Assembly: GCF_024199945.1 (NCBI RefSeq)
Contig: NZ_JANADP010000001.1
Coordinates: 1,860,001 to 1,924,000 of the forward strand
DNA: 64,000 nt
Reading direction: 5' to 3'
DNA from: Bradyrhizobium sp. CCGUVB4N
Lineage (GTDB): Bacteria; Pseudomonadota; Alphaproteobacteria; Rhizobiales; Xanthobacteraceae
The notes beneath the pieces are model-generated. The model saw only the letters and a program-made list of their open reading frames with translations, was not told where the DNA came from and ran no database searches. This document shows positions 7,962 to 17,662 of this stretch, in pieces (position 1 is the first letter of the stretch; each line of letters opens with the position of its first letter). The translations under genes and the position numbers were made by a program.

Positions 7962-9107
7962 ATGAATTCAATCCACGCGGGAAAGGCTGTCCGATATAGC
8001 TCGGCGTTGAACGTCTTGAAAGAAGACCACCGCTTGCGCAGCCTCAGTCCGCGTGCAGGAAAAGATTTCACGTCGAACGACTATTTGGCGCTCGCGAACG
8101 CGCCGCGCATCAAGAAGGCCGTCTTGGCGGCGGTCGAGGCCGGCACACCGATCGGAGCCGGCGGATCGCGGCTCCTGCGCGGCAATTGCGAGGAGCATGA
8201 AAGTCTGGAAGCTGAAGCTGCCAGCTTCTTTGGGGCCGAGACGGCGCTCTTCTTTGGCGGCGGCTATGTCGCAAATTTTGCGGTCCTGACGACGGTGCCG
8301 CAGAAAGGCGATCTGCTCGTTCTCGATTCTCTGGTACATGCGAGTATCCATGAAGGCGCGCGGGCGGGCCGCGCTGACTTTCGGATAAGCGCACATAACG
8401 ACCTGGATTCGGTCGAAAGCACAATTCGTGACTGGCGGGCAAAGGGCGGAGTTGGCCGCATCTGGATCGTGGCCGAAAGTCTCTACAGCATGGACGGCGA
8501 TTTTGCGCCGCTCCAAGAGCTGGTTGCGCTCGCCGACCTGCATGATGCGTTTTTGATGGTGGATGAGGCCCATGCCACAGGTGTTTACGGTGCGAAGGGA
8601 CGGGGGCTCACCGCTCCTTACGAGGGACGAGAAAATCTCCTGGTCGTTCATACTTGCGGCAAGGCGCTGGGCGCTGCTGGCGCGCTCGTCACGGCGTCGG
8701 GCATCCTGCGAGACTTTATGATCAATCGGTGCCGTCCCTTTATCTTCGCCACCGCCCCCTCACCGTTGATCGCCGTCGCCGTGCAAGAGGCTATTCTGAT
8801 GCTGCAGCAGGAACCCGAGCGTCAGCAGCGCCTCATCGAACTCGTCGCGTTCACACATCGGCAGATCAAACAGCGCGGTTTGAAGGGTCCTTCGGACTCG
8901 CAGATCGTACCGTTCATCGTAGGCGACAACGCGCGTGCGATGCGGCTTGCCTCGGCGCTGCAGGCTCGTGGCTTCGACATCCGCGGCATCCGGCCGCCGA
9001 CCGTGCCGGCGGGCACGGCTCGTTTGCGCATCTCGTTGACACTCAACGTCATCGAAGATGACGTGTGCGCAATGCTCGACGCCTTGGCCGAGGAGACAAA
9101 AAGGTGA
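7962..9107 (+). CDS. bioF: 8-amino-7-oxononanoate synthase
   Basis: This 381-aa alpha-oxoamine synthase condenses pimeloyl thioester with alanine. Visible landmarks are FTSNDYLALA, GAGGSRLLRGNCEEHE, the PLP-contacting DEAHATGVYG and the Schiff-base lysine in HTCGKALGAAG. It follows panD after an 81-bp spacer that I see no gene in. The next gene, bioD, starts 6 bp downstream. Pimeloyl-making genes (bioC/bioH or bioZ) are absent from the operon, so the precursor must come from elsewhere in the genome. Confidence 0.95.
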   Translation: MNSIHAGKAVRYSSALNVLKEDHRLRSLSPRAGKDFTSNDYLALANAPRIKKAVLAAVEAGTPIGAGGSRLLRGNCEEHESLEAEAASFFGAETALFFGGGYVANFAVLTTVPQKGDLLVLDSLVHASIHEGARAGRADFRISAHNDLDSVESTIRDWRAKGGVGRIWIVAESLYSMDGDFAPLQELVALADLHDAFLMVDEAHATGVYGAKGRGLTAPYEGRENLLVVHTCGKALGAAGALVTASGILRDFMINRCRPFIFATAPSPLIAVAVQEAILMLQQEPERQQRLIELVAFTHRQIKQRGLKGPSDSQIVPFIVGDNARAMRLASALQARGFDIRGIRPPTVPAGTARLRISLTLNVIEDDVCAMLDALAEETKR

Positions 9108-9113
9108 ATTTCG

Positions 9114-9758
9114 ATGGCTCTGCGGATCGTGGTAACGGGCACAGATACTGGAATCGGAAAGACGGTGTTTTCCGCGGGGCTCGCAAACCTTCTCGGCGCG
9201 AATTATTGGAAGCCGATTCAGGCCGGGCTCGATGGAGAGACCGACACGGAGACTGTCGCGCGGCTCGGCGGCTTGTCGGCCGACCGCATCTTGCCAGAGC
9301 GCTACCGCCTGCAAACACCAGCCTCGCCGCACTATTCCGCCGCGGTTGACGGCGTTCGGGTCGCGGCAGAGTCGCTCGATGTGCCAGATACTGGTCAGCA
9401 GCCATTGGTTATCGAGGGCGCGGGCGGGCTCATGGTGCCCCTGACCGGCGATACTCTTTACATTGATGTGTTCGAGCGATGGCGCCTTCCAGTCGTGCTT
9501 TGCGCGAGCACGGAGCTGGGCACCATCAATCATTCGCTCCTGTCGATAGAGGCTCTCCGAAAGCGTGATATCCCCATTCTCGGCATGGCCTTCATCGGCG
9601 AAACAAATGCCGAGACTCAGACCGTTATTCGTGAGATGGGGCGGGTGCGTTGGCTGGGACGATTGCCGTGGCTCTCGCCCCTCACCGTGGACACGCTGCA
9701 AGCCACATTCAGAACCTCATTCCGGGCAGATAGTTTCAAGCCATATGCCAAGGAATAG
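9114..9758 (+). CDS. bioD: Dethiobiotin synthetase
   Basis: The 214-aa protein has the BioD P-loop GTDTGIGKT near its N-terminus and the substrate segment [11 protein letters not shown]. It carboxylates and closes the ureido ring of 7,8-diaminopelargonate with ATP. Its 3' end overlaps the start of bioA by 14 bp, implying translational coupling. Length and motifs are normal for the family. Confidence 0.95.
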   Translation: MALRIVVTGTDTGIGKTVFSAGLANLLGANYWKPIQAGLDGETDTETVARLGGLSADRILPERYRLQTPASPHYSAAVDGVRVAAESLDVPDTGQQPLVIEGAGGLMVPLTGDTLYIDVFERWRLPVVLCASTELGTINHSLLSIEALRKRDIPILGMAFIGETNAETQTVIREMGRVRWLGRLPWLSPLTVDTLQATFRTSFRADSFKPYAKE

Positions 9759-11028
9759 ATCTCCGATCTGGCATCCGTTCACACAACACGCTCTTCAAGA
9801 CGAGATGACGAGAGTTGTTCGGGGGAATGGTGCCTATCTCCACACCGCCGATGGTGGCCGTATCATCGATGCAATCTCATCCTGGTGGGTGGTGACGCAT
9901 GGTCATTGTCATCCACATATCGTGCGCGCGATTCAGGAACAGGCAGCCGAGCTCAACCAGGTCATCTTTGCCGGCCATACCCACGAACCTGCGGAGGATG
10001 TTGCGGCACGACTCTTGAAGTGCGCGCCGCCTGGGCTTGAGCATGTCTTCTTTTCCGACAGCGGCTCGGCTAGCGTCGAAGTGGCCCTAAAAATGGCACT
10101 CGGCTATTGGCATCATATCGGCAAGCAGCGAATACGCATTGTCGTGATGCAACATTCCTATCACGGCGACACAGTCGGCGGGATGTCGGTTGGTGCGCGG
10201 GGCGTGTTCAACGAGGCGTACGGGCCTTTGTTGTTTGACGTCACCTCAATCCCGTTTCCTGCAACAGGTCGAGAGCAGGACACGCTCGACGCCCTTGAGT
10301 CTGCGTGTCGGAACGAAGTTCCTGCAGCCTTTATAGTGGAGCCTCTGATATTGGGGGCCGGCGGAATGCTGATGTACCCAGCCTGGGTGCTCAGAGAGAT
10401 GAAGCGGATCTGCGAGGCATCGGAGGTCCTGTTCATTGCCGACGAGGTCATGACGGGCTGGGGCCGCACTGGAACTCTCTTTGCGTGCGAGCAGGCCGAT
10501 ATCACACCCGATATCGTCTGCTATTCCAAGGGAATTACGGGCGGAGCGCTCCCCCTCGCGGTGACGCTCTGCCGCGCCGACATATTCGATGCCCACTATT
10601 CGAAGGATCGCGCGCGCACGTTCTTTCATTCGAGCTCCTATACCGCAAATCCGGTGGCCTGTGCGGCCGCAAGAGCCAATCTGGATCTTTGGCAAGATCC
10701 CGAAACCCGCCAACGCGTGGCGGCGATCGCCGCGATGCAAGAACAGGCAATTGAGCCATTCCGGGACGATGCGCGCTTCGGAGACGTTCGTCAAACCGGC
10801 ACCATTACAGCACTCGATCTGAAGACGAGCGATGCGGGCTATCTGGCGGACATCGGTCCGAAGCTTCACGCCTTCTTCAAGGATCGAAATCTGCTGCTAC
10901 GGCCGCTCGGCAATACGATCTACGTAATGCCGCCGTACTGTGCGACAGCGGCAGATCTTGATGAAATCTATGCGGGTATCAAAGATGCCGCCGATGCGCT
11001 GGCTGGAAGGAACCCTCTGCGTGCATAG
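9745..11028 (+). CDS. bioA: Adenosylmethionine-8-amino-7-oxononanoate aminotransferase
   Basis: A class III PLP aminotransferase that uses S-adenosylmethionine as amino donor. It shows IWHPFTQH at the N-terminus, [32 protein letters not shown], the PLP-binding Asp in [13 protein letters not shown] and the lysine in [10 protein letters not shown] start it at the ATG at 9745, inside the end of bioD, because this is where the family begins (427 aa); the open frame extends much further upstream inside bioD. It is the last gene of the operon; no bioZ follows. Confidence 0.95.
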   Translation: MPRNRSPIWHPFTQHALQDEMTRVVRGNGAYLHTADGGRIIDAISSWWVVTHGHCHPHIVRAIQEQAAELNQVIFAGHTHEPAEDVAARLLKCAPPGLEHVFFSDSGSASVEVALKMALGYWHHIGKQRIRIVVMQHSYHGDTVGGMSVGARGVFNEAYGPLLFDVTSIPFPATGREQDTLDALESACRNEVPAAFIVEPLILGAGGMLMYPAWVLREMKRICEASEVLFIADEVMTGWGRTGTLFACEQADITPDIVCYSKGITGGALPLAVTLCRADIFDAHYSKDRARTFFHSSSYTANPVACAAARANLDLWQDPETRQRVAAIAAMQEQAIEPFRDDARFGDVRQTGTITALDLKTSDAGYLADIGPKLHAFFKDRNLLLRPLGNTIYVMPPYCATAADLDEIYAGIKDAADALAGRNPLRA

Positions 11029-11419
11029 GCACGCGAGCGCCAACTTCGTCCTATTATTCCGACCGATCGGGCGAGTATCGCGCCTACCCGATCCTGAGTC
11101 CGCGGTGGGTTTTGGCGAAGGAGCCGGTAAAGGTTCGTCACGCTCGCAAGATTGAAAGGGGCGTCCGATTTATGGACAGCTCTCGTTTGTTCGTGGAGTG
11201 TGGCAACCGCCGCCCCGAAGCTCGTTGAGATCGCCGCAGGCATTGAGCCGGTTCAGCCGGGCGCGATCTTCATCACTGATGAACGCGCCGTTTCACTGGT
11301 CAGGCGGAGTTGGACACGATATCGGGCCCACAGCCTGACGCCGTTGCGGGGGCTCCCGAGTGACGAAGGGGGGCTGACCGTAAGTCGTCGTTTGTAAGGA
11401 ACGTTTCTGAGTACCGTTC
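11029..11419. other. Degenerate stretch after bioA
   Basis: No convincing gene. A 7-bp GATCGGG/CCCGATC inverted repeat with a long loop lies about 36 bp after the bioA stop (11065-11093) and could act as a weak transcript end. The rest holds only short frames without recognisable motifs. Confidence 0.35.
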
Positions 11420-11645
11420 TTACGCAAGGTGTGACTGCGATGGGGGGCGACAGAGTATCCATAACAGGCCGCGTAAATGTTCCGCGTGCCAGTGGCGGAG
11501 CAGGCTGAAGCTGTAGCCGGCGGCGGCGAGCGTGGCGTTGATGCGGTTGCCGTCGCGGCCCTTGAGATGGTTACGGCGCATCCGGTGGTCGTCCTTGAGA
11601 TGGCCGATCACAGGCTCGACGGCGGCGCGGCGACGCGGATTTGAT
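11420..11645 (-). mobile_element. IS5-family transposase, C-terminal fragment
   Basis: The minus-strand frame gives the typical end of an IS5-group DDE transposase: an Arg-rich segment, then EPVIGHLKDDHRMRRNHLKG and a GRDGNRINATLAAAGYSFS tail. Only the last ~75 residues remain; the upstream part is absent. Non-functional. Confidence 0.8.
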
Positions 11646-11773
11646 GCGCAACCGATTTTGCGACTCAGGCTATGTCTCGACCCAGCGGTTGGGAGAGAGG
11701 ACTGTCGTCATGTCACCAATAGAACTGAGAACTGCTGGGCCGGCGGACGGTTCGTTGCTTTCTGATCGGGAGC

Positions 11774-12088
11774 ATGCTGTTTGGTCTGAACATGCTGATC
11801 ACCTGCCTGCTGTTCAGGATGAACCGTAACGATGCGTTCAGTTCGCTGCGGATCGGCGCGTACAACAACTTCCTGCGGTTCCGACTGACGGAAGATGGGT
11901 TCGACATGTTTGTGGTCGGGCTGGAGAACGTCCCACAGCGGGATGACTGGAGCGCCAATTCCAAACACGACAAAGACAAGCCCGATCCCGAGGTTCCGGT
12001 GTTCGTCCCGAAGGTTGAATTCAAACCGCATCTGATTGAACGGCTTTCGATCAGACTGGGGCCGAAGCGGGCCGCTCCAACCGCCTAG
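11774..12088 (+). CDS. C-terminal fragment of an unidentified protein, cut by IS630
   Basis: The frame reads as ordinary protein (a hydrophobic start, then NAFSSLRIGAYNNFLRFRL-like sequence and a Pro/Lys/Asp-rich tail) but starts inside a hydrophobic segment and lacks any ribosome site. Its stop codon is formed by the terminal TAG of the adjacent IS630 copy, so the true end is also lost. It looks like the end of a membrane-associated protein. I do not recognise the family. Confidence 0.45.
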   Translation: MLFGLNMLITCLLFRMNRNDAFSSLRIGAYNNFLRFRLTEDGFDMFVVGLENVPQRDDWSANSKHDKDKPDPEVPVFVPKVEFKPHLIERLSIRLGPKRAAPTA

Positions 12089-12104
12089 TACCTCGTCACA
12101 CTGA

Positions 12105-12425
12105 TTATGACTGGTTGATTCCGAGCCAGTTCAGGATGGGCAGGTCTTTCGGAGCCACGAGGATTTGGATGCTTCGAGCGACGCCGGGTTGGCGCCGAAT
12201 GAGACCATTTCGTTCGAGGGTCACGATCATCTGGTGGACCGAAGGCGGGCTGACTTGAAAGTGGCGCTGCATGTCGGTCTCGGCGGGCGGGCGTCGGAAC
12301 ATGTGCGCGTAGGTGTAGATGAAGGCCAGGTACTGGCCCTGCTTTTCGGTGAAGCCTTGAGGGCTGAGGCTGCGAGCGGCGCCTGATTTTCGATTCATTT
12401 GTCGATTCGTCCGGTCCTCCGACAA
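12105..12425 (-). CDS. Small winged-helix (LexA DNA-binding-like) protein of the IS630 element
   Basis: The 106-aa protein contains a LexA-N-terminal-like winged helix (FTEKQGQYLAFIYTYAHMF, then PPAETDMQRHFQVSPPSVHQ and LERNGLIRR). It has no protease domain. It is read divergently from the transposase, start codons only ~10 bp apart, so it is well placed to repress the transposase promoter. It may use a later ATG (12393). Such accessory genes occur in several rhizobial IS630 copies; the regulatory role is inference. Confidence 0.7.
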   Translation of the reverse strand: MSEDRTNRQMNRKSGAARSLSPQGFTEKQGQYLAFIYTYAHMFRRPPAETDMQRHFQVSPPSVHQMIVTLERNGLIRRQPGVARSIQILVAPKDLPILNWLGINQS

Positions 12426-12435
12426 GGAGGTCGCG

Positions 12436-13566
12436 ATGAATGTACGTTATCGGGTCGAATTGAGCCAAGCCGAACGCTGTGAACTCACCGCGATGTTGAG
12501 CAAGGGCAAGCGGGCTGCCCGCAAGCTCAAGCGCGCCCAGATATTGCTGGCGGCCGATGCCGGCCGCAGCGATGAAGAGATTGCCCGCGCCGTGGCGGTG
12601 GGCGGTTCCACCGTGTACCGGACCAAACGGCGCTTCGTGGAAGGCAATCTGGAGCGGGCGCTGAGCGAGGATCCGCGTCCAGGCGCGGAGCGCAAGCTCA
12701 CCGGCAAGGAGGAAGCCCTGCTGGTGGCAACGGCTTGCGCAACCCCTCCCGAGGGTCGCGCCCGCTGGACGCTGGAGCTTTTGGCCGACGCCATGGTCAG
12801 GCTCACCGACCACGAGAGCCTGTCGGGCGAGACGGTGCGCCGGCGGCTGGCCGAAAACGGCCTCAAGCCGTGGCGCAAGGATATGTGGTGCATTCCAAAG
12901 GTCGATGGCGAATATGTCGCCCGCATGGAAGACGTGCTCGACCTATATGCCGAGGCGCCTGATCCCGACCGGCCGGTGGTCTGCTTCGACGAGAGCCCGG
13001 TCCAGCTCATCGGCGAGGTTCGCGAGCCGATCCCCGCCGAGCCGGGCCAACTCGAACGTTACGATTGCGAGTATCGCCGCAACGGCACCGTCAATCTCTT
13101 CGTCTGCATCGACGTGCATCGGCCATGGCGCAAAGTCAAAGTCACAGAGCGACGGGCGGCAGAAGATTACGCCCAGTGCATGCGCGAACTCGTCGATGTT
13201 CATTATCCCGACGCCGGGTGCATCCGCGTCGTGCAGGACAATCTGTCGACCCACTCCGTAGGCTCCCTCTATGAGGCATTCGCGCCTGACGAAGCCCGGC
13301 GAATTCTGCGCCGCCTGGAGTTCCACTACACCCCAAAGCACGCCAGTTGGCTCAACATGGTCGAGATCGAGATCGGCGTGCTCCGCGGTCAGTGCCTCGA
13401 CCGCAGGATCGACGACCCAAACTGGCTCCGCCGCGAAATCGCCGCATGGGAGAAACAACGAAATGCCGCTGGCGCCCGCATCAAATGGATGTTCACGACC
13501 GAAAAAGCCCGCGCCAAAATGGGCCGCGCCTATCCCGCAACGTCCAAAGAGTCACAATCACTGTGA
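12436..13566 (+). CDS. IS630-family transposase, intact
   Basis: This 376-aa transposase has an N-terminal helix-turn-helix (SDEEIARAVAVGGSTVYRTK), a second HTH/linker (ETVRRRLAENGLKPW) and a DDE catalytic domain: the first Asp in VVCFDESPVQL, the second in IRVVQDNLSTHS and the Glu in HASWLNMVEIEIG. No frameshift is present, so the element may still move. It stops 10 bp before the right end of the IS. Confidence 0.93.
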   Translation: MNVRYRVELSQAERCELTAMLSKGKRAARKLKRAQILLAADAGRSDEEIARAVAVGGSTVYRTKRRFVEGNLERALSEDPRPGAERKLTGKEEALLVATACATPPEGRARWTLELLADAMVRLTDHESLSGETVRRRLAENGLKPWRKDMWCIPKVDGEYVARMEDVLDLYAEAPDPDRPVVCFDESPVQLIGEVREPIPAEPGQLERYDCEYRRNGTVNLFVCIDVHRPWRKVKVTERRAAEDYAQCMRELVDVHYPDAGCIRVVQDNLSTHSVGSLYEAFAPDEARRILRRLEFHYTPKHASWLNMVEIEIGVLRGQCLDRRIDDPNWLRREIAAWEKQRNAAGARIKWMFTTEKARAKMGRAYPATSKESQSL

Positions 13567-13576
13567 CAAGCTACTA

Positions 13577-14087
13577 GTACGGACATGCCTCGGCCCATCA
13601 CGACGGGCAAGAGCCTTCCGATCAGTGTCGTTGCTGGCTCCTCTTCTGTACTGATGCAAATAATTGCTGGGGCGGCTGAACTGTGACTGTTCGCGGGCCA
13701 GTAGTGAGCGACGATCTCAACTTGATCACAGCAATCGATTGGGACTCGCTCGATCTTCTGTTGCAGCGCTCCGAGTTTTTGAATGACGGCGTTGATCTTG
13801 GCCGGAAGGCGTGCGCCTTCTGGACCGTATTCACAGGCCAGCCGCCTGGCAACTTCAAAGGCGGTCAGCGCGCATAGCCAATCTTCTGCCGCCTCATCAA
13901 AGTATCCCTTCTCTATATTCGTATCACCGAGAAGGCGATGGGCATCTCCGATGTTAGTCCATCTAATAGCCCATTCACTTCGACTTATGCTTATACAGGC
14001 GGCTTCGAGATTATTGAGGAACGCCGCAGCGCCCCATCGCGTGGATGAAAGATCGCCCCTCACCTGGGGCCACGCAGCGCCGTCCAT
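13577..14087 (-). pseudogene. Alpha/beta-hydrolase-like protein truncated by IS630
   Basis: The N-terminal ~170 residues read as a helical cap region (WAIRWTNIGDAHRLLGDTNI...) followed by a first hydrolase strand (PAIICISTEEEPATTLIGRLLP). The frame then runs into the right end of the IS630 copy at 13576 and stops inside it. The nucleophile elbow and the rest of the catalytic domain are missing, and I do not find them on the far side of the IS. So insertion was followed by rearrangement, or the gene was already broken. The family is suggested by the strand pattern only. Confidence 0.55.
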
Positions 14088-14649
14088 CCCATCTGCCCCT
14101 TAGTGTGGATCTGAAGAGATAGCCGGTTCTACAGCGCCAGCTTAGCTCCACGTGTCACGGAGATAGTAGCTGACACCGCAGGAGAAACTTCGCGGTATTG
14201 AGCCATGGTACGCTGCAATTCTGCCTTTGGTCGCGGGGCCGCGCAGTTTTTCATCCGACTGAGCATCAGGCCTTCCGCTGCACTCAGTAACTACGAGCGA
14301 ACCGCGCAGCGCTTGGAATAAGCGCCTAAAGACCGTCAGGGGTGCCGAACCCTAGCAATGCCTCTATCCCGTGAACCTGGGCGCCGATTGAGACGGCTGG
14401 CGCCACGATGAAAGCGGACCTGGTACAAGAGCTGGCTGAACGAGCGCCGCGCTTCAAATCCATTCTGGGTAATGTGTTCGGAAGTTCCAAGCGAGGCTGC
14501 CCTTCGAAGTCGCCTTGCCCTTGTTCGCAGCGGCGGACATCCAAGTCAAAAGGCAGCGTCCGGAAAGGCTTCAGCATAGGCGCCGGCTGACGCAACTCAC
14601 ACAGCTGATCCCCTGATCGGGGCCGGGAATCACAGCCCTAGATAAGGAA
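14088..14649. other. No gene recognised upstream of the cspA terminator
   Basis: Both strands show only short frames without family motifs. A plus-strand 60-codon frame (14408-14590) and its minus counterpart look random. I see nothing supportable here. Confidence 0.4.
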
Positions 14650-14686
14650 ACGGCCTCAGCGGCTCCGGGGGATATGCTGAGGCCGT
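14650..14686 (-). terminator. Hairpin downstream of cspA
   Basis: An 11-bp perfect inverted repeat, ACGGCCTCAGC at 14650-14660 and GCTGAGGCCGT at 14676-14686, with a 15-nt loop, lies 76 bp after the cspA stop. On the minus strand it is followed by TTTCCTTATC, a weak T-rich tract. It probably ends the cspA transcript. Confidence 0.6.
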
Positions 14687-14762
14687 ACCTACGCCTCGCG
14701 GACAAGCCGGAGGCGGAGCCAGAACAAGAACGGTTGGCTGATTTTCGTTTGCGCGAGGAAGA

Positions 14763-14972
14763 CTATCCAAGTCGGAGATCTTCGGCGGACACCTTGCCAG
14801 AACGTCCGGTCGTTATCTCATAGCTAATCTTTGCACCCTCTGCCAGCTCGCTATAGCCGGCCCTTTCAACGGCACGAATGTGTACGAAGACATCAGGGCC
14901 GCCGTCATCCGGCTTGATAAAGCCGTAGCCCTTAGTTGCGCTGAACCATTTCACAGTACCGATCGCCACCAC
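14763..14972 (-). CDS. cspA: Cold-shock protein (CspA family)
   Basis: The 69-aa protein is a single cold-shock domain. RNP1 is seen as KGYGFIKPDD and RNP2 as DVFVHIRAV, with the opening GTVKWFSATKGYGF. These OB-fold proteins bind single-stranded RNA and act as RNA chaperones or antiterminators. It stands alone between degenerate stretches and has a hairpin terminator downstream. Bradyrhizobium genomes carry many paralogues, so the symbol denotes the family only. Confidence 0.92.
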   Translation of the reverse strand: MVAIGTVKWFSATKGYGFIKPDDGGPDVFVHIRAVERAGYSELAEGAKISYEITTGRSGKVSAEDLRLG

Positions 14973-16438
14973 ATTAACTCCAAGTTGAACGCGCGCGATT
15001 TAGCCAGAGTTCCCACTGAGCATCAAGACCATCCGCAGTGTGAGACGTCCGTGTTGCTGACCGCGCGATCGTAACGAAACCGCGACCGCGTACCATAGCC
15101 GCGCCTGCGACTCCAAGCGTTTTCATGCATGATGTTTACTCCGGCTCACTGGAGTGAAACAGCGCAAAATGATGCTTAAGCGCATCAAAGCTAGCTTGGC
15201 CATCTGACTGCCATTGGCTGCTCGAATCTCGACTCAATAGAGAAGGACCATCGAGCGACAGCGCTATCATGTCCGCTGCCAGACGACCTGGTGTCTCAGA
15301 AAGCACGTCGCGCACGATCGAGGTCGTCGAGCGGTGGCCTGGCCACTGGCACAGGCCTCCACGAGCCTTGAGGTGGACGTGAGGGCGCACGTCGATTTCG
15401 TGCTTGGCATGGTCTTGCAAACATTATCGAGGACCCGCGCGCACTCCGCGACCGCATGTGGGGGGCTGATTGCCTGATGTTTGAAGGCAATTCCACGGGC
15501 GCACAGCGTTGAGAAAGATTCCGTGTCACTTCTGATGACGTCAATTCAGCGGGTCACGGCCTCGGCCGCATCGCATCTGTCTCGGACTTGCTGGTCCGCC
15601 GCACCGAACCTATGCTCCGATTACGTCAATTCATTCCATACGCATCAAACTGGACTGCAGCCAAGCCCTTGCGATAGGTCGCGCTTGCTGCGCCGAAACA
15701 ATGTCTCGGCATAGGTGCCCATACGGAGGCGGTAGAAATGGCTGGCCATGCTCCGCTGCTATGCCGCGGGCCGACTTGATCTCGATACCTGCGTCGCTGC
15801 AATCGGCAACCCGAGATCACCGTACCTCACCTGCAAAGTATTGGTTTATTGATGTTGATTGATGCAATGAATGGCGCATTGGCGCATAAATTCGGCCAGC
15901 CAGGCTCTTTTTCGATGGATTCCGCTAATCGATGATCGGCTTCCGCTTGTGGCGAAACCGACCGCCTTGTCATCGCGCACGAAAAATTACCGACGGAGGT
16001 GCCGCCGAGCCAAGAAAGCCGAACTATGATTCTCGCACGCTGACTGCTGCACTGTCTTCGCCGCTTCAGAGGCCGGCGCGCTGAGCGTCCAAGCCGCTCG
16101 CGAGATTCGAGCGGTTTCTCAGGCCTCGTGATAGGCAGAAGAAGTCTCGTTGTATTTTGCTAGGATGGGAACCTATAGACGCACCGGGCTGACGGCTTGC
16201 CGTTGTGCCTCGGATAGCCGACACGTGATGCCGCTTCCCGGAGGTCGGCCTTTCGCATGTTGCTTCACTTCCGTCGATAGAAGAGCACTTTGCCCGCCGG
16301 CAACAGTCGCAGCGGGATACCGAAGTCGGCAACGTTGGCGGTCCGCACCGAGAAGCCCAATTTTTGTGCCTGCAAAAGCAGCACGCAGTCCGGCAAAGCG
16401 CGGTTCCAATCTTCCGCGGTTGCCCTACGAAGTTCGAA
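14973..16438. other. 1.5-kb stretch without a recognisable gene
   Basis: Only short overlapping frames occur on both strands. One minus-strand frame (15136-15420) has the look of a regulator C-terminus but no diagnostic motif. An AT-rich patch near 15835-15880 stands out from the GC-rich surroundings and may be promoter-like. I assign no gene. Confidence 0.4.
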
Positions 16439-17635
16439 TTATTCTCCGCCTTCGTAGAACAGCTCTAGCGGCAGCCCGACCAGCGATTTGCCGATCCAGT
16501 CCCGAGCGATGATGTTGGAAGGCCCCATTGCAATGGCAGCACGCGCGTCGCGGAAGGAACGCTCGATCGGCCCGCGGTGATAGCCGTAACCTCCCGTCAC
16601 CGTTAGTGCAGCGGCAGCGACCTTGTTCGCGACTTCGGCGGCGTGCACCTTGAATTCGGTCAGTGGGATCAGGATTTCACTTTGCGGCTTGCCGGCGCGC
16701 CAGAGTTCGTCCAGCCTTGCTGCCAGTTCAAGGCGCCACGGTCGCAACGATTCGACGAGCACCTTGGCCGCGCCGAGCTCCTGTCGGATTGCCTGATAGT
16801 CCGCAAGTCTTTTGTTCCGATCCTTGTGTACGAAACTTGCGGTGTGCTTGACGGCTGCATTGAACACGCCCCTCGCCAGGCCTTCCCAGACGGCGCCAAG
16901 CCCGATCAGATAGACTGGCGAGACACCGTTGTAGATGATTTCCTTTCCTTGTCCTTCTGCGCCGAGCCGGTCCCGTTGCGGTACCCGCACGCTGGTGTAC
17001 TGGATTGGCCCTGAGTGATTGGCACGCACGCCGAGTGCGTTCCAAGGTTTCGATTCGATCCCGGGAGACTTGCCGTCCACGATGAGGAAGACAATGTCGG
17101 CCTGATCCTTGGCGCCGGGCGTGCGTGTCTGCACGACATAGAAGTCAGCCTGACCGGAGCTCGTTGTGAATGATTTCTTGGCATCGAGCAGATAGTCGTC
17201 ACCGTCGCGCGATGCCTCGGACAGATTGTACCACCAGTGTCCCCCGGTCGCGCGTTCGCTGGTCGAATATGTACCCAGCAAAGCACCGTCCTTCGCCTTG
17301 AGCCAGCGCTCCTTCTGGTCATCGCTGCCATATAGATTGATGGTCTGAGCCGCGCCGACATGCATGACGTAGATGAGGCCGGTCGATGCATCAACCTGAC
17401 CAATCCGATTGGCAGCTTCGGCAAAATCGATATGGCCTAGGCCAAGGCCGCCAAACCGGGAGTCGTTCAGGACGCCGGACCAGCCCGCTTGCGCCAACGC
17501 CTCGAGATTCTCTCTGGGAAAGCGGCCTTCGAGATCGTTGCGATCGGCATTGACCCTTACGGTCGCATCGATGGCAGCATCCAGCCGGGAATAAGGGTGT
17601 TGACTGAAATTGTCTGCCAGCTTGGCTGAAGCCAT
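16439..17635 (-). CDS. Acyl-CoA-dehydrogenase-like flavoprotein, probably sulfur-related
   Basis: This 398-aa protein has the acyl-CoA dehydrogenase fold: N-terminal helical part, the FAD-contacting segment TYSTSERATGG, a middle beta domain and the C-terminal helical domain (LTVTGGYGYHRGPIERSFRD). I use the ATG at 17635, which has GGAGAG upstream, in preference to a TTG at 17650. Relatives next to SfnG include the SfnB/DszC-like monooxygenases of organosulfur use, which use reduced flavin. Its place on the same strand as sfnG, separated only by a dead livF, supports a role in sulfone or sulfonate metabolism (inference). It could also be a true acyl-CoA dehydrogenase. Confidence 0.82.
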   Translation of the reverse strand: MASAKLADNFSQHPYSRLDAAIDATVRVNADRNDLEGRFPRENLEALAQAGWSGVLNDSRFGGLGLGHIDFAEAANRIGQVDASTGLIYVMHVGAAQTINLYGSDDQKERWLKAKDGALLGTYSTSERATGGHWWYNLSEASRDGDDYLLDAKKSFTTSSGQADFYVVQTRTPGAKDQADIVFLIVDGKSPGIESKPWNALGVRANHSGPIQYTSVRVPQRDRLGAEGQGKEIIYNGVSPVYLIGLGAVWEGLARGVFNAAVKHTASFVHKDRNKRLADYQAIRQELGAAKVLVESLRPWRLELAARLDELWRAGKPQSEILIPLTEFKVHAAEVANKVAAAALTVTGGYGYHRGPIERSFRDARAAIAMGPSNIIARDWIGKSLVGLPLELFYEGGE

Positions 17636-17662
17636 TCTCTGTCTCTCCAATATCTTGCGAAC

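Larger units (their letters stand above)
12086..13576 (+). mobile_element. Complete IS630-family element with a LexA-like accessory gene
   Basis: The ends form an imperfect 26-bp inverted repeat: TAGTACCTCGTCACACTGAT at the left and, inverted, TAGTAGCTTGTCACAGTGAT at the right (13551-13576). The first T-A at each end is consistent with the TA target of this family. Inside are a full-length transposase and a divergently transcribed small winged-helix gene. It is inserted in an alpha/beta-hydrolase-like gene on its right side. Confidence 0.85.

Noticed and set aside
11029..11100. bioZ after bioA
   Set aside because: Some rhizobial bio operons end in bioZ, but no ketoacyl-synthase-like frame follows bioA here.
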